The notes beneath the pieces are model-generated. The model searched no databases. It had not been told where the DNA came from and saw only the letters and a list, made by a program, of their open reading frames with translations. Shown piece after piece: positions 21,833 through 30,789 of a stretch of 64,000 nucleotides of DNA. This DNA comes from Pseudolactococcus laudensis (lineage in GTDB: Bacteria; Bacillota; Bacilli; Lactobacillales; Streptococcaceae). The first letter of the stretch is position 1; each line of letters opens with the position of its first letter. The DNA lies in the NCBI RefSeq assembly GCF_013449735.1, contig NZ_JACBNY010000006.1:1-64000 (forward strand). Direction: 5' to 3'. The translations under genes and the position numbers were made by a program.

Positions 21833-22081
21833 TTATCCTTTATAATGAATCAACATAGACTGCGTTAAAATGTCAGCGTACATATAAGATTCAACGATTT
21901 TTTGACCACGTGGCAATGTTTTTTCAACAACAAAATGTGTATCAAAAACTTCTGTCAAGGTCACTTTATGACGATTTTCACGTTTACGACCGTAATGGTC
22001 TGTAATCTCAACATCTTCACCTAAATGTGAGGCTACTTCTTTTTTAATTTCAATGATTTTTCCAACTTCTTGACTATCCAT
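21833..22081 (-). CDS. Veg-like protein (DUF1021)
   Basis: This 82-residue protein is of the Veg family; the B. subtilis member stimulates biofilm gene expression. It has the SH3-like motifs MDSQEVGKIIEIKKEVASHLG and KRENRHKVTLTEVFDTHFVVE. The start at ATG 22081 (MDSQEVGK) matches the family; the frame is open 21 codons further up. It is expressed ahead of ccrZ, from which it is 42 bp away. Confidence 0.8.
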   Translation of the reverse strand: MDSQEVGKIIEIKKEVASHLGEDVEITDHYGRKRENRHKVTLTEVFDTHFVVEKTLPRGQKIVESYMYADILTQSMLIHYKG

Positions 22082-22340
22082 TATCGCTCTCGTTTCTTTG
22101 ATTTCCTTAGGTATTGTAAGCCAATAAAGTCTCCTTTTTGTCAAGGCAATTTTCCATTGAACAAGGTATAAAAATCCTATTATAGCTGGCTACATGAGAT
22201 ATTTATAGTGTTGCACAACAGGCAATTTGCCGTCAAAAAGGTGAAAGTTATTTGTTTACAGTTCCTTAGTTCACATGCTGTGAACTTTTTACAGTATTTC
22301 TATTATAACATGAAAGGCATACTAAAATCTACACTAGATT

Positions 22341-23702
22341 TTAGTAGCCTTGACTTGCTTCATGATGCGTGTCAATGCTGGTAAACTTGGTAAATTGCCC
22401 CACCCACATTAACTCGGCAGTGCCAGTTTCACCTGACCGGTTCTTAGCAAATATAATCTCAGCTTTATTATCAATTTCGACTTCTGGATCATTGGCGTTT
22501 TGATAATAAGCCTCACGATGAATAAAGGCAACAATATCAGCATCTTGCTCGATTGAGCCTGACTCCCGCAAATCTGATAATTTAGGCCGTTTGTCTTCTC
22601 GTTGCTCAACACCACGGCTGAGCTGACTGAGCGCAATGACAGGGACTTTTAATTCTTTAGCTAAGACTTTCAACTGCCGTGAGATTTCTGATACTTCTTG
22701 TTGGCGGTTTTCTTTACCTGTGCCTGAAATCAACTGCAAATAGTCAATTAAAATCAAGCCTAGATTGCCTTGCTCTTGGGCCAATTTTCGTGACCTTGCT
22801 CGAATCTCTGTGATTTTAATACCGGGCGAATCATCGACGTAAATACTTCTATCCGCCAAGGCGCCTTGTGCAATAATTAAATTACTCCAGTCATCATCGG
22901 TTAACTTACCTGTTCGCAAAGAATGTGCATCAATTAATCCTTCTGATGAAACCATTCGGTTAACTAGACTTTCTGCGCCCATTTCCAGTGAGAAGATGGC
23001 AACAGTTTGTCCGAGTTTGCCGATATTTGAGGCAATGTTCAAGGCAAAGGCGGTTTTCCCCATGGCTGGACGGGCGGCTAGGATAATTAGCTCGCCTTCA
23101 TGCAGACCGGTCGTTTTTTCATCGAGTGATGGAAAGCCAGTCGAAATGCCGGTTACCGTTGATTTTAGCTTGGAAAGGCGCTCAATTTCGTCGTAGTTGG
23201 TGTCAATGATTTCAGATATTTTACGAAATCCTGAACGTGTCCGACCTTCTGTGACGGCGACGATACCTTTTTCTGCCTCAGCGATAATGTCATCGGCAGC
23301 CTCTTCTTGCGAGTAGGCACGCTCGACTGATTCAGTTAATTGGCTGATTAACTTACGTAGTAAGGATTTTTCAGCGACAATTTTGGCATAGAAAACCGCG
23401 TGGGCTGCTGTTGGCGTACTCGTTGCCAATTCAGCGATATAAGAAATACCACCGATTGTTTCCAAATCGCCTTGGTTTTCCAAGAGGGAATGGACGGTTA
23501 AGACGTCAATTGGGCTGCGCTCATCTTGTAGGCGCAACATGATGCGAAAAATAATCTTGTGCGATGTCTTATAAAAATCATCAGCTGTGACGTATTCTGA
23601 TACTTCAATCAAGCGGTCACTATCAAGGAAAATCGCCCCAAGGACAGCTTGTTCAGCTGCTAAATCTTGAGGCGGGGCCTTGAGCACATCAATATCTGCC
23701 AT
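22341..23702 (-). CDS. dnaB: Replicative DNA helicase (DnaB type; dnaC in B. subtilis naming)
   Basis: This is the hexameric 5'-3' helicase at the replication fork. The 453-residue protein begins with the N-terminal helical domain (14-115, PPQDLAAEQAVLGAIF). The RecA-like motor follows, with Walker A ARPAMGKT (210-217), Walker B LILIDYLQLI and the C-terminal arginine-finger region SGSIEQDADIVAFIHRE. It starts right after the rplI stop (1 bp), the normal rplI-helicase pairing. It partners DnaI and the DnaB-type initiator encoded at 17.6-19.7 kb. Confidence 0.97.
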   Translation of the reverse strand: MADIDVLKAPPQDLAAEQAVLGAIFLDSDRLIEVSEYVTADDFYKTSHKIIFRIMLRLQDERSPIDVLTVHSLLENQGDLETIGGISYIAELATSTPTAAHAVFYAKIVAEKSLLRKLISQLTESVERAYSQEEAADDIIAEAEKGIVAVTEGRTRSGFRKISEIIDTNYDEIERLSKLKSTVTGISTGFPSLDEKTTGLHEGELIILAARPAMGKTAFALNIASNIGKLGQTVAIFSLEMGAESLVNRMVSSEGLIDAHSLRTGKLTDDDWSNLIIAQGALADRSIYVDDSPGIKITEIRARSRKLAQEQGNLGLILIDYLQLISGTGKENRQQEVSEISRQLKVLAKELKVPVIALSQLSRGVEQREDKRPKLSDLRESGSIEQDADIVAFIHREAYYQNANDPEVEIDNKAEIIFAKNRSGETGTAELMWVGQFTKFTSIDTHHEASQGY

Positions 23703-24155
23703 TTACTTCTCCGAAATTTTAACGCGAATCGTTGCCGTTACATCTTTGTGCAATTTAACTGGTACATCTTTCAAGCCGATAGCTTTAAGTGGGTACTCTA
23801 ATTGAATTTTATGTTTATCTAGTTTGAGGTTGAATTGCTCATTGAGCGCATCTGCAATTTTTTTAGAATTGATGGCACCAAAGAGGCGACCGTCTGCTCC
23901 AACTTTTTCTTTGATTTCAACAATTGTTGATTCTTTTTCAAGTTCAGCTTTAAGCGCTTGTGCCTCTGCCAAAATTTCAGCCTCTGCTTTTTGCTCTGCT
24001 TTGACTTGACCTTTCAGTTCAGCCATAGCTTTGCCTGTTGCCTCTTTGGCTAGATTTTTTTTGATTAAAAAGTTTTGGGCAAAACCAGTTGGGACTTCTT
24101 TCACCTCACCACGTTTGCCTTTACCTTTAACATCTTGTAAAAAAATGACTTTCAT
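23703..24155 (-). CDS. rplI: 50S ribosomal protein L9
   Basis: The 150-residue protein is standard L9. It has an N-terminal 23S rRNA-binding domain ([34 protein letters not shown]), a long charged connecting helix (about 42-75) and a C-terminal domain ending in [12 protein letters not shown]. It is the central gene of a gdpP-[58-residue ORF]-rplI-helicase run. Confidence 0.97.
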   Translation of the reverse strand: MKVIFLQDVKGKGKRGEVKEVPTGFAQNFLIKKNLAKEATGKAMAELKGQVKAEQKAEAEILAEAQALKAELEKESTIVEIKEKVGADGRLFGAINSKKIADALNEQFNLKLDKHKIQLEYPLKAIGLKDVPVKLHKDVTATIRVKISEK

Positions 24156-24198
24156 TTTATATCTCCTTCATTACTAATTGTTTCAATCCTAAACTGAC

Positions 24199-24375
24199 TC
24201 AATACCCTTTTATAATAAAATAAATGACGTATGCCCAACTCAACAAACCATGGATACAGGCCCAAGCGATACTGTGCCACTTGACATAAGATATGACGAT
24301 CGCTAGTGCGCAGCCAAACGTAATACCGCTACTCGCAATTGAACGTGTTCTTTTATCTTGGTTGTTAAAAGCCAT
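24199..24375 (-). CDS. Small membrane protein, 58 residues, unknown function
   Basis: A short frame, too short for usual gene-finding cut-offs, begins at ATG 24375 with GGGAGG 7 nt upstream. It encodes 58 residues: a charged N-terminus MAFNNQDKRTRS and two hydrophobic helices (about 16-33 and 38-55) rich in Trp, Cys and Ile, ending KGY. It lies between gdpP and rplI on the same strand, with spacing that suggests one transcript. No family is recognised. Confidence 0.72.
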   Translation of the reverse strand: MAFNNQDKRTRSIASSGITFGCALAIVISYVKWHSIAWACIHGLLSWAYVIYFIIKGY

Positions 24376-24434
24376 GCCTTGCCTCCCTTAGATAGTCTAC
24401 ACCATTTTAAGCTTTACGCTATTTAATTTTATTT

Positions 24435-26396
24435 TTATTCTCCGGAGCGATTTAAGAGTTTCAGTAAATCTTCTCTCACTTCAGTTGGGGTTTTCTCGTA
24501 AATCTGTGCTGCCGCATTATTGAAATGCCCGCCACCACCAAAACTTTCCATGATACGTTGCACATTGAAGTCTCCTGACGATCTAGCTGAAACAGCCACA
24601 TAACCATTTTCATGGTTGACAATCGTAAAGGAGGCATCAATCCCCACCATATTTAGAAGTGTATCCGCTGCTTTTGCGATTGTAACATTGTCATACATCT
24701 TGCGGTAAAGCCCGACACCTATGGCAATGTTGTCATGAAATTCAGCGTTGAGGACAATTTCATTAATCTTCTTGTATTTGTCGAACTCTGTCGCAAGGAA
24801 TTTTTTGATAAGATTGTTATCTGCACCTTGCGAACGGAGGAATGATGCTGCCTCAAAGGTCCTAGCTGTCGTGCCTTTAGAAAATTTCTGTGTGTCGACT
24901 GAAATCCCTGCAAGGGCAATCGATGCCTCGACTTTGGACATTTTTTGTTTCTGGTCATTTTGGTACTGTAAGACTTCGACAACCAATTCAGAGGCTGATG
25001 ATGCCCCACTCTCGATGTAAGTCAGCAAGGCATTTTTCGGAAAGTCTTCATCACGACGGTGGTGGTCAATCACTACGACTTTATCGAAACTCTTATAGAA
25101 ATCATAATCCATGGTTTGACTTGTTTTTGAATGGTCAACCATAATCAACAATGAGTTTGATTTTTTCAGCTCGCGTGCCGTATCCATTCGGATAATGTGG
25201 GCAAAGCCATCTTTTGATTCATTGAGCTTGGCAATGGCACGCTCAACGTCAGGCAAAAGTTGTTTTTCATCATAAACAACAAAGGCCTCTTTATCGTTCA
25301 TATTGGCGAAAATCTTCGTAGCAACTGCTGCACCCAATGCGTCCATGTCTGGGTATTTATGCCCCATGACAAAGACGTTCTCAGACTCTAACACAATCGT
25401 TCGAAGTGCTGTCGCAATCGCTCTCGCTCGTGTTCGAGATTTCTGAATATGGCTGGCTGAATTGCCACCGAAATAAATTGGTTTGGCTGTGTTGATATTT
25501 TCTTTAATCACCACTTGATCACCACCACGAACGAGTGCCAACTCTAAGTTATCAAGCGCTGTTTTACCAATCTTAGAAAAGTTTTCTAAACCATAGGACA
25601 TCCCGATAGACAAGGTCAGAGAGAAGTTTTTTTCTGTCGCCTCCTCACGAAAAGCGTTAACAAACTCAAACTTATCATCCATGATTTGTTTCAAAGATAG
25701 ATAATTTGTATAAACATAGTAGCGACTGGCATTATACCGGCTAATATAAACATTATATTTGTTAGAAAAAGCATCGATTTTCGTCGCAATGAAATTATTA
25801 ATAATCGTTCGACTACTGTCAGAAATCAAATCAGTCGTATCATCATAATTATCGACTGAGATAATCCCAATCACCGGACGGCTTTCACGCGTTATCGTTT
25901 TCGCCACAACCTCACTGGTCGCATCTATAAAATAAAGCAGTTTCTTTTTATGGTCAACTTTAACCGCATACTTTTTTTGTCCGACAGACAAGTATTGCAT
26001 GCCTTGATCATCAATATCCTGCACAATTTCCTTTATTTTATCGGCCTCTAATTTATCTTCATCATTGGCAAAGATAATATCGACATACGGGTTAAACCAC
26101 TCGGGCGTATAATCAAACTCAGAATACCGTAATACGCCTATCGGCATCGTGTCGAGTGTCGCGTTCAGAGAATTTTCTGCGCTTTCATTCAGCGCACGGA
26201 TGGTATCCAGATTCTTAGCTGTCAACACTCGCGCGCGCGCTAATAAAATAAACATCACAATCAAATTCACAACTAGCAATAAGACCAGCTCAGTTTGTTG
26301 AAATTCTGCCAAGCGCAAGATAATCACTTCGCATAAATACACCACCGTCATCGAAATGATGATAATAAGTGGTAAAAATCTTTCATAACGTTTCAC
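24435..26396 (-). CDS. gdpP: c-di-AMP phosphodiesterase GdpP
   Basis: GdpP is a membrane-bound enzyme that hydrolyses c-di-AMP to pApA. The chosen start is GTG 26396 (653 residues), with GGGGTGGG upstream; the frame runs 39 codons further, but a TTGAAA-N17-TAAAAT promoter lies inside that extension, and the known family starts just before its first helix. Features in order: two membrane helices (about 8-28 and 34-54), a degenerate PAS region (80-165), a degenerate GGDEF domain (about 170-300), and the DHH-DHHA1 catalytic part with GHKYPDMDALG (345-355), DHH (444-446) and GGGGHFNNAAA. The cyclase CdaA is at 51.7 kb. Confidence 0.94.
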   Translation of the reverse strand: MKRYERFLPLIIIISMTVVYLCEVIILRLAEFQQTELVLLLVVNLIVMFILLARARVLTAKNLDTIRALNESAENSLNATLDTMPIGVLRYSEFDYTPEWFNPYVDIIFANDEDKLEADKIKEIVQDIDDQGMQYLSVGQKKYAVKVDHKKKLLYFIDATSEVVAKTITRESRPVIGIISVDNYDDTTDLISDSSRTIINNFIATKIDAFSNKYNVYISRYNASRYYVYTNYLSLKQIMDDKFEFVNAFREEATEKNFSLTLSIGMSYGLENFSKIGKTALDNLELALVRGGDQVVIKENINTAKPIYFGGNSASHIQKSRTRARAIATALRTIVLESENVFVMGHKYPDMDALGAAVATKIFANMNDKEAFVVYDEKQLLPDVERAIAKLNESKDGFAHIIRMDTARELKKSNSLLIMVDHSKTSQTMDYDFYKSFDKVVVIDHHRRDEDFPKNALLTYIESGASSASELVVEVLQYQNDQKQKMSKVEASIALAGISVDTQKFSKGTTARTFEAASFLRSQGADNNLIKKFLATEFDKYKKINEIVLNAEFHDNIAIGVGLYRKMYDNVTIAKAADTLLNMVGIDASFTIVNHENGYVAVSARSSGDFNVQRIMESFGGGGHFNNAAAQIYEKTPTEVREDLLKLLNRSGE

Positions 26397-26484
26397 GTCT
26401 ACCCACCCCGTTCTGAAGTCGCTGACTTTTGTTAACACAGTCATCAGCGCTTTTTGATACCTAACAACTAAGTCATAATGGTTC

Positions 26485-26513
26485 ATTTTACCATGTTTTA
26501 GCCGTTTTTTCAA
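26485..26513 (-). promoter_or_regulatory. gdpP promoter
   Basis: The minus strand shows -35 TTGAAA (26508-26513), a 17-bp spacer and -10 TAAAAT (26485-26490). Transcription from near 26478 would leave an 82-nt leader before GTG 26396. This placement decides the gdpP start. Confidence 0.65.
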
Positions 26514-26540
26514 CGATTCGAGGCGGTAACTTAGCGCAGA

Positions 26541-27182
26541 CTACAAACGATCCGCAATCTCAGTTAAATTATCAAACAATTCATCCGCCCGCGACTGGTC
26601 TAAGCCAAACACATTGTCCTTAATTCCCCAGACCGTCGCACCCGAATCAACCCCAGCCGCAATACCCTTCTCACTATCCTCAATCACCAAAGTCTCCTCC
26701 GGCACCACACCTAACCGCGCCATTGCAACCTCATAAATCTCAGGATTCGGCTTAGACTCCTCAAAATCATCACCCGATAAAACTACTTCGAAATAAGGCA
26801 ATAGCTCCGTCATCTTCATCGGCCTTAAAATCTCTAGTTTAATGGTACTAGACGCAAGCCCAAGTTTGTAGCCCTTGGCTTTCAAATCATCTAAAGTAGA
26901 CTTAGCATCTGAAAATAAGAGTGTGTCATAAGGAATCGCATGGTCCAGCTTATATTGGGTGTATTCAGCCTTCAAAGCAGGCACATCCCACTTATCATAG
27001 TCATTTCTTAAAATCATATACCAAACCTGTTTCATATTGCCACCAATGAAATCAAGTGGTGACAAGTGGGCAATCGAAATCCCCTTGCCATTTAAAAAAG
27101 TCTGACGTCTCGTGTAATAATAAGGTTCGGTATCAATTAAAACACCGTCCATATCAAAAATAATCGCTTTAAATTTACTCAT
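26541..27182 (-). CDS. HAD hydrolase, beta-phosphoglucomutase-like
   Basis: This 213-residue HAD-superfamily enzyme has a helical cap, resembling phosphoglycolate phosphatase or beta-phosphoglucomutase relatives. Motif I is FDMDGVLIDTEP (nucleophile Asp10, Asp12); motif II is LASST; motif III/IV is KPNPEIYEVAMARLG and VIEDSEKGIAAGVDSG. The start ATG is 8 nt after a TAAAAT -10 box, so the mRNA looks leaderless. Substrate unknown. It ends shortly before the gdpP promoter. Confidence 0.85.
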   Translation of the reverse strand: MSKFKAIIFDMDGVLIDTEPYYYTRRQTFLNGKGISIAHLSPLDFIGGNMKQVWYMILRNDYDKWDVPALKAEYTQYKLDHAIPYDTLLFSDAKSTLDDLKAKGYKLGLASSTIKLEILRPMKMTELLPYFEVVLSGDDFEESKPNPEIYEVAMARLGVVPEETLVIEDSEKGIAAGVDSGATVWGIKDNVFGLDQSRADELFDNLTEIADRL

Positions 27183-27189
27183 GAATACT

Positions 27190-27195
27190 ATTTTA
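27190..27195 (-). promoter_or_regulatory. -10 box of the HAD gene, leaderless arrangement
   Basis: On the minus strand, TAAAAT (27190-27195) is followed by 7 nt and then the ATG (27182). No ribosome site fits between. The -35 is weak. Confidence 0.45.
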
Positions 27196-27380
27196 CTAAA
27201 TTTTTTGATATTTCGTATTGAAAGTTTTCAGAATTTTCGCTAAAATAGATATAATACAATCAAAAACCGAGCAACAGCTCGGCATCATGATACAATACCA
27301 CCCCCTAAGCTGTGATAAGTTTCTACCTCAAGTAGCACAATCGTCACAACATCTTAGAACAATCAAAGGAAAATCTCATC

Positions 27381-28733
27381 TTGAAAGTTATTAAATTTGG
27401 TGGCTCTTCACTCGCAAGTGCCGAACAACTCACAAAAGTCCGCAACATCGTCAAAAACGACCCAACCCGTAAATTCGTCGTCGTTTCAGCACCCGGCAAA
27501 CGCGATGCCAATGACACCAAAGTAACAGATGCCCTGATTGCTTACTATAAAGCCTACAAAAACGGTGATGACATCACAGCCAACCAAGACTGGATTATCG
27601 CACGCTATCAAAGCATTTGTGATGAACTGGGCATCACAGGCAACGTTATGACCAAGATTGCTGCAGACATCAAAGCCCTCGCCACACTGCCAATCAAAGG
27701 CAACAAATTCCTCTACGATACCTTCCTAGCCGCAGGCGAAAACAACAACGCCAAACTCATCGCCGAATATTTTAGCGAAAATGGCATTAACGCCAAATAC
27801 ATCCACCCACAAGATGCCGGCATCATCGTCACACCTGAACCAGGTAACGCCCGCCTCCTACCATCTAGTAACGAAAAAATCAACTACCTCAACGAACTCG
27901 AAGAAACCCTCGTCATCCCAGGATTCTTCGGTGTCACCGAAAAAGGCGACATCTGCACCTTCTCACGTGGCGGCTCTGACATCACAGGCTCAATCATCGC
28001 AGCCGGCGTTCATGCCGAACTCTACGAAAACTTTACCGACGTCGACGGCATCTTCGCCGCCCACCCCGGCATCATCAACCAACCAGCCTCAATCACCGAA
28101 CTCACCTACAAGGAAATGCGTGAGCTCGCTTACGCCGGTTTCTCTGTTTTACATGACGAGGCTTTATTACCCGCCTACAGAGCAAGTGTGCCACTCGTGA
28201 TTAAGAATACCAATAATCCTGAGCATCCCGGTACAAGAATCGTTGCTAAACGTAGCGTCACAGGCAGTCCAGTTGTCGGCATCGCAGCCGATGGTGACTT
28301 TACCTCGCTCAACATCTCCAAATATCTCATGAACCGAGAAATCGGTTTTGGGCGCAAAGTCCTGCATATCCTTGAAAATCTCGGCATCCGTTTCGAGCAT
28401 ATGCCAACAGGGATTGATGATATGAGTGTCATCATGCGCAACCGTTATTTAACAAAACAAATCGAGCGCTCAGTTATTCAAAATCTGACAGAAAGCTTGC
28501 AGCCAGATGTCCTACATTTTGAGAAAAATCTCTCAATCATCATGATTGTTGGTGAAGATATGAACGAACATATCGGGGTCACAGCCCGTGCAGCTAACGC
28601 CCTCGCCAAAGCTGGCATCAATATTGAAATGCTATCACAAGGCTCATCAGAAGTCTCAGTCATGTTTATCGTCAAATCAGACCAAGAAAAAGCCGCGATT
28701 AAAGCACTTTATGGCGCCTTTTTCCAAGATTGA
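27381..28733 (+). CDS. Aspartate kinase
   Basis: This enzyme phosphorylates L-aspartate, the first step to lysine, threonine and methionine. The 450-residue protein has the kinase motif KFGGSS (5-10), FSRGGSDITGSI and two ACT domains in the last third (about 305-450), so it should be feedback-controlled by an amino acid. The start is TTG 27381, with AAAGGA upstream. No lysine riboswitch or T-box is evident in the leader; only a short hairpin CCGAGC/GCTCGG (about 27268-27283) is seen. The first 750 bp use unusually many C-ending codons compared with the neighbours. It stands alone on the plus strand. Confidence 0.9.
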   Translation: MKVIKFGGSSLASAEQLTKVRNIVKNDPTRKFVVVSAPGKRDANDTKVTDALIAYYKAYKNGDDITANQDWIIARYQSICDELGITGNVMTKIAADIKALATLPIKGNKFLYDTFLAAGENNNAKLIAEYFSENGINAKYIHPQDAGIIVTPEPGNARLLPSSNEKINYLNELEETLVIPGFFGVTEKGDICTFSRGGSDITGSIIAAGVHAELYENFTDVDGIFAAHPGIINQPASITELTYKEMRELAYAGFSVLHDEALLPAYRASVPLVIKNTNNPEHPGTRIVAKRSVTGSPVVGIAADGDFTSLNISKYLMNREIGFGRKVLHILENLGIRFEHMPTGIDDMSVIMRNRYLTKQIERSVIQNLTESLQPDVLHFEKNLSIIMIVGEDMNEHIGVTARAANALAKAGINIEMLSQGSSEVSVMFIVKSDQEKAAIKALYGAFFQD

Positions 28734-28859
28734 ACATATTTTAATGTGATGCCAAAAGATTTTTTTGTGGCAATATTTCAAAATCATCGAAAGAACAAAA
28801 CAAACTAGCTATTCAAATACCTGATAACAATAAAGGTACTGGAACAATAACCATTTTAA

Positions 28860-28910
28860 AATAGGCTATGAACGATTTTTGATATTAATCAGAATCGCTC
28901 ATAGCCTATT
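28860..28910. repeat. Modular intergenic repeat, copy 2 (hairpin only)
   Basis: An inverted repeat ATAGGCTATGAaCGATT...AATCGcTCATAGCCTAT matches the hairpin module of copy 1 but lacks the 61-bp array. It lies between two convergent genes and can act as a terminator for both. Arm differences from copy 1 are matched on the other arm. Confidence 0.75.
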
Positions 28911-29024
28911 TCCGTATCACTTTTCGATAAATTGCTAATCAGAAAGAAAAGAGAAAAAAACAAGTATTCAATACTTGTTTCATGTCGTGCGCATAGAACT
29001 AAACATCCAAAATATGGGTGGTTA

Positions 29025-30431
29025 TTATTGTTCGTCTTTCGCTTTGCTTAATTTACTCATAGCGACGCGAATTTGGCGCTCGAGTTCTGCCTCGATTTTA
29101 CCTTCTGGGGCGTAGTCTGTTTCCCAGTTATCTGGTTTCATGACCTTATGCGTGACTGGGTCAAAATGTGGTTGACCGTCTGGGAAGATTTTTCCCATGT
29201 TGGCTTGATGCACGGCTTTGAAAATCGCGTGTGGGTCAACACCCATGAGGGCAAAAGAGCCATAGGTAAAGTAGAGTAAGTCCAAAAGCGCATCTACTTC
29301 GCCAGTCAAGGCGTTTTCGCCTTCTGGTATCGGTTTAGCCTTGACTTTAGCTGCTGCCTTGTCAATCGACTGGTGCAGATTTTCTGTCAGTTCGTCAAAG
29401 ACGGGTACATTGGCATTGGCTGCCGCAAAGAGAAATTCGACGATTTCCTCAGCCTTGAAACCTGCTCGATTACTTGCCTCTTCTGGTAGAAAGACACGCG
29501 GCATTTCCTGTGTCTTGCCGTCCATGACGCGGTGAAATTCTTTGACTTTATTAAAGTTGTCGTCTTTACTGATGAAACTTGCGGCATGCTTAAAGTTAAT
29601 CAAGCCAAAATGTGAGAGGGCTTTGGCGATACCGTCTGAGTTGTTATTATCTGTGATATAATTAGCGACTTTTTTGACGGCTGGTGTGGCATTGCCCATG
29701 CCGATGCCTAGTCCAACACCTGACAGCATCTCTAAATCATTATCCGAATCACCAAACGCCATGACTTGTGAGAGGTCAAAGCCGAATTTTTCCCCGACTT
29801 TTTCAATCCCTTTTAGCTTAGAATTGCCTTTGGTAATCAAGTCTGCGGAATAGGCATTGGAACGTGTGGCTTGTAATTCTGGGAAGTTGCCCATGATGAC
29901 ATCTGTTTCATCACTGGTTGCGACCATGATGACTTGATAGACTGGCTGTCTGATGTTATCGGCTAGATTTTTAGATTGGGGTTTGATTTTTCTAATGACA
30001 TTTTTAAAACCACTTTTTGTTAAGCCTGACATTTTTTGTGGTAAAATGCCTGCAATCACTTGCGCTGTCCGCGTTTCACCGAATTTAACAAGTCCACTCC
30101 CATGGACACCGTCCGCCATGCCGAGAGAGACATCTCTGCCGTGCTTGCGAGAAAATTCAATGACGTCGCGCAGTGTTTTCTTGTCGATTGGCGAGGTTGA
30201 GATGACGGCCTCTGGCGTGAAGATGTACTGACCGTTGTAGGTTACGGCAAAATCGAGTCCCAGCGTTTCCATTAGAGGCAGGACAAAAGCAGGCCCACGC
30301 CCTGTGGCGACGCCGACTAGTGTCTTGTTTTTGTGGAGCTCAACAATCGCGCGTCTTGTCGTTGCGGCGACATTTCGCGTGCTGGTAAAGAGTGTGCCGT
30401 CTAAATCGAAAAAAACTGCCTTGATGTTCAT
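29025..30431 (-). CDS. Cof-type HAD phosphatase fused to an MazG/PRA-PH-like domain
   Basis: This 468-residue protein has two parts. Residues 1-275 are a Cof/IIB HAD phosphatase: FFDLDGTLFTSTRN (Asp9, Asp11), GVATGRG, and AFGDSDNDLEMLSGVGLGIGMGNA. Residues about 290-468 are helical with EEIVEFLFAAANA, EVDALLDLLYFTYGSFALMG and HQANMGKIFPDG, like the all-alpha NTP or phosphoribosyl-ATP pyrophosphohydrolase fold. The pairing suggests a nucleotide-cleaning or sugar-phosphate role, which is inference. It is monocistronic. Confidence 0.8.
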   Translation of the reverse strand: MNIKAVFFDLDGTLFTSTRNVAATTRRAIVELHKNKTLVGVATGRGPAFVLPLMETLGLDFAVTYNGQYIFTPEAVISTSPIDKKTLRDVIEFSRKHGRDVSLGMADGVHGSGLVKFGETRTAQVIAGILPQKMSGLTKSGFKNVIRKIKPQSKNLADNIRQPVYQVIMVATSDETDVIMGNFPELQATRSNAYSADLITKGNSKLKGIEKVGEKFGFDLSQVMAFGDSDNDLEMLSGVGLGIGMGNATPAVKKVANYITDNNNSDGIAKALSHFGLINFKHAASFISKDDNFNKVKEFHRVMDGKTQEMPRVFLPEEASNRAGFKAEEIVEFLFAAANANVPVFDELTENLHQSIDKAAAKVKAKPIPEGENALTGEVDALLDLLYFTYGSFALMGVDPHAIFKAVHQANMGKIFPDGQPHFDPVTHKVMKPDNWETDYAPEGKIEAELERQIRVAMSKLSKAKDEQ

Positions 30432-30569
30432 GTCTATCCTTCTATCTGCCTGCTTAAAAAACTTCTATTTCTATTATACAATTATTTGTAGCAGATAACT
30501 GAAATGAATCATAAAATTTCTGAAAAGCTCAGTGCTTTGTTCGTGTTGAGGTTGAGGTTTATGTACGAT

Positions 30570-30763
30570 TGCTTGTTTTTTACCATTTTTGTAATCTTTT
30601 TCAGAAAGATTACCGATTTCGCACGATAACAACGTTTTTTTCTACATTTTGGTAATCTTTCTCAGAAAGATTACCAATTTAGCACGATAGCAACGTAATT
30701 GGTAACAAACTGACACAAAAATAGGCGCTGTCCGATGCTGATGCGTATCGGATAGCGCCTATT
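30570..30763. repeat. Modular intergenic repeat, copy 3 (inverted)
   Basis: Reading on the minus strand, the hairpin module comes first (30720-30736 with 30747-30763, AATAGGCGCT.../...AGCGCCTATT, 17 bp) and is followed by two units 61 bp apart (CAGAAAGATTACC at 30602 and 30663) related to CGAAATCGGTAATCTTTCTG. The hairpin keeps AATAGGC/GCCTATT but has wholly different inner pairs from copy 1. It probably terminates argF. Confidence 0.75.
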
Positions 30764-30789
30764 TTAAAAATTATCGTGTTAACTTGAGC

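Noticed and set aside
27240-27380. Lysine riboswitch or T-box before aspartate kinase
   Set aside because: No conserved elements of either were found; only a 6-bp hairpin is visible.
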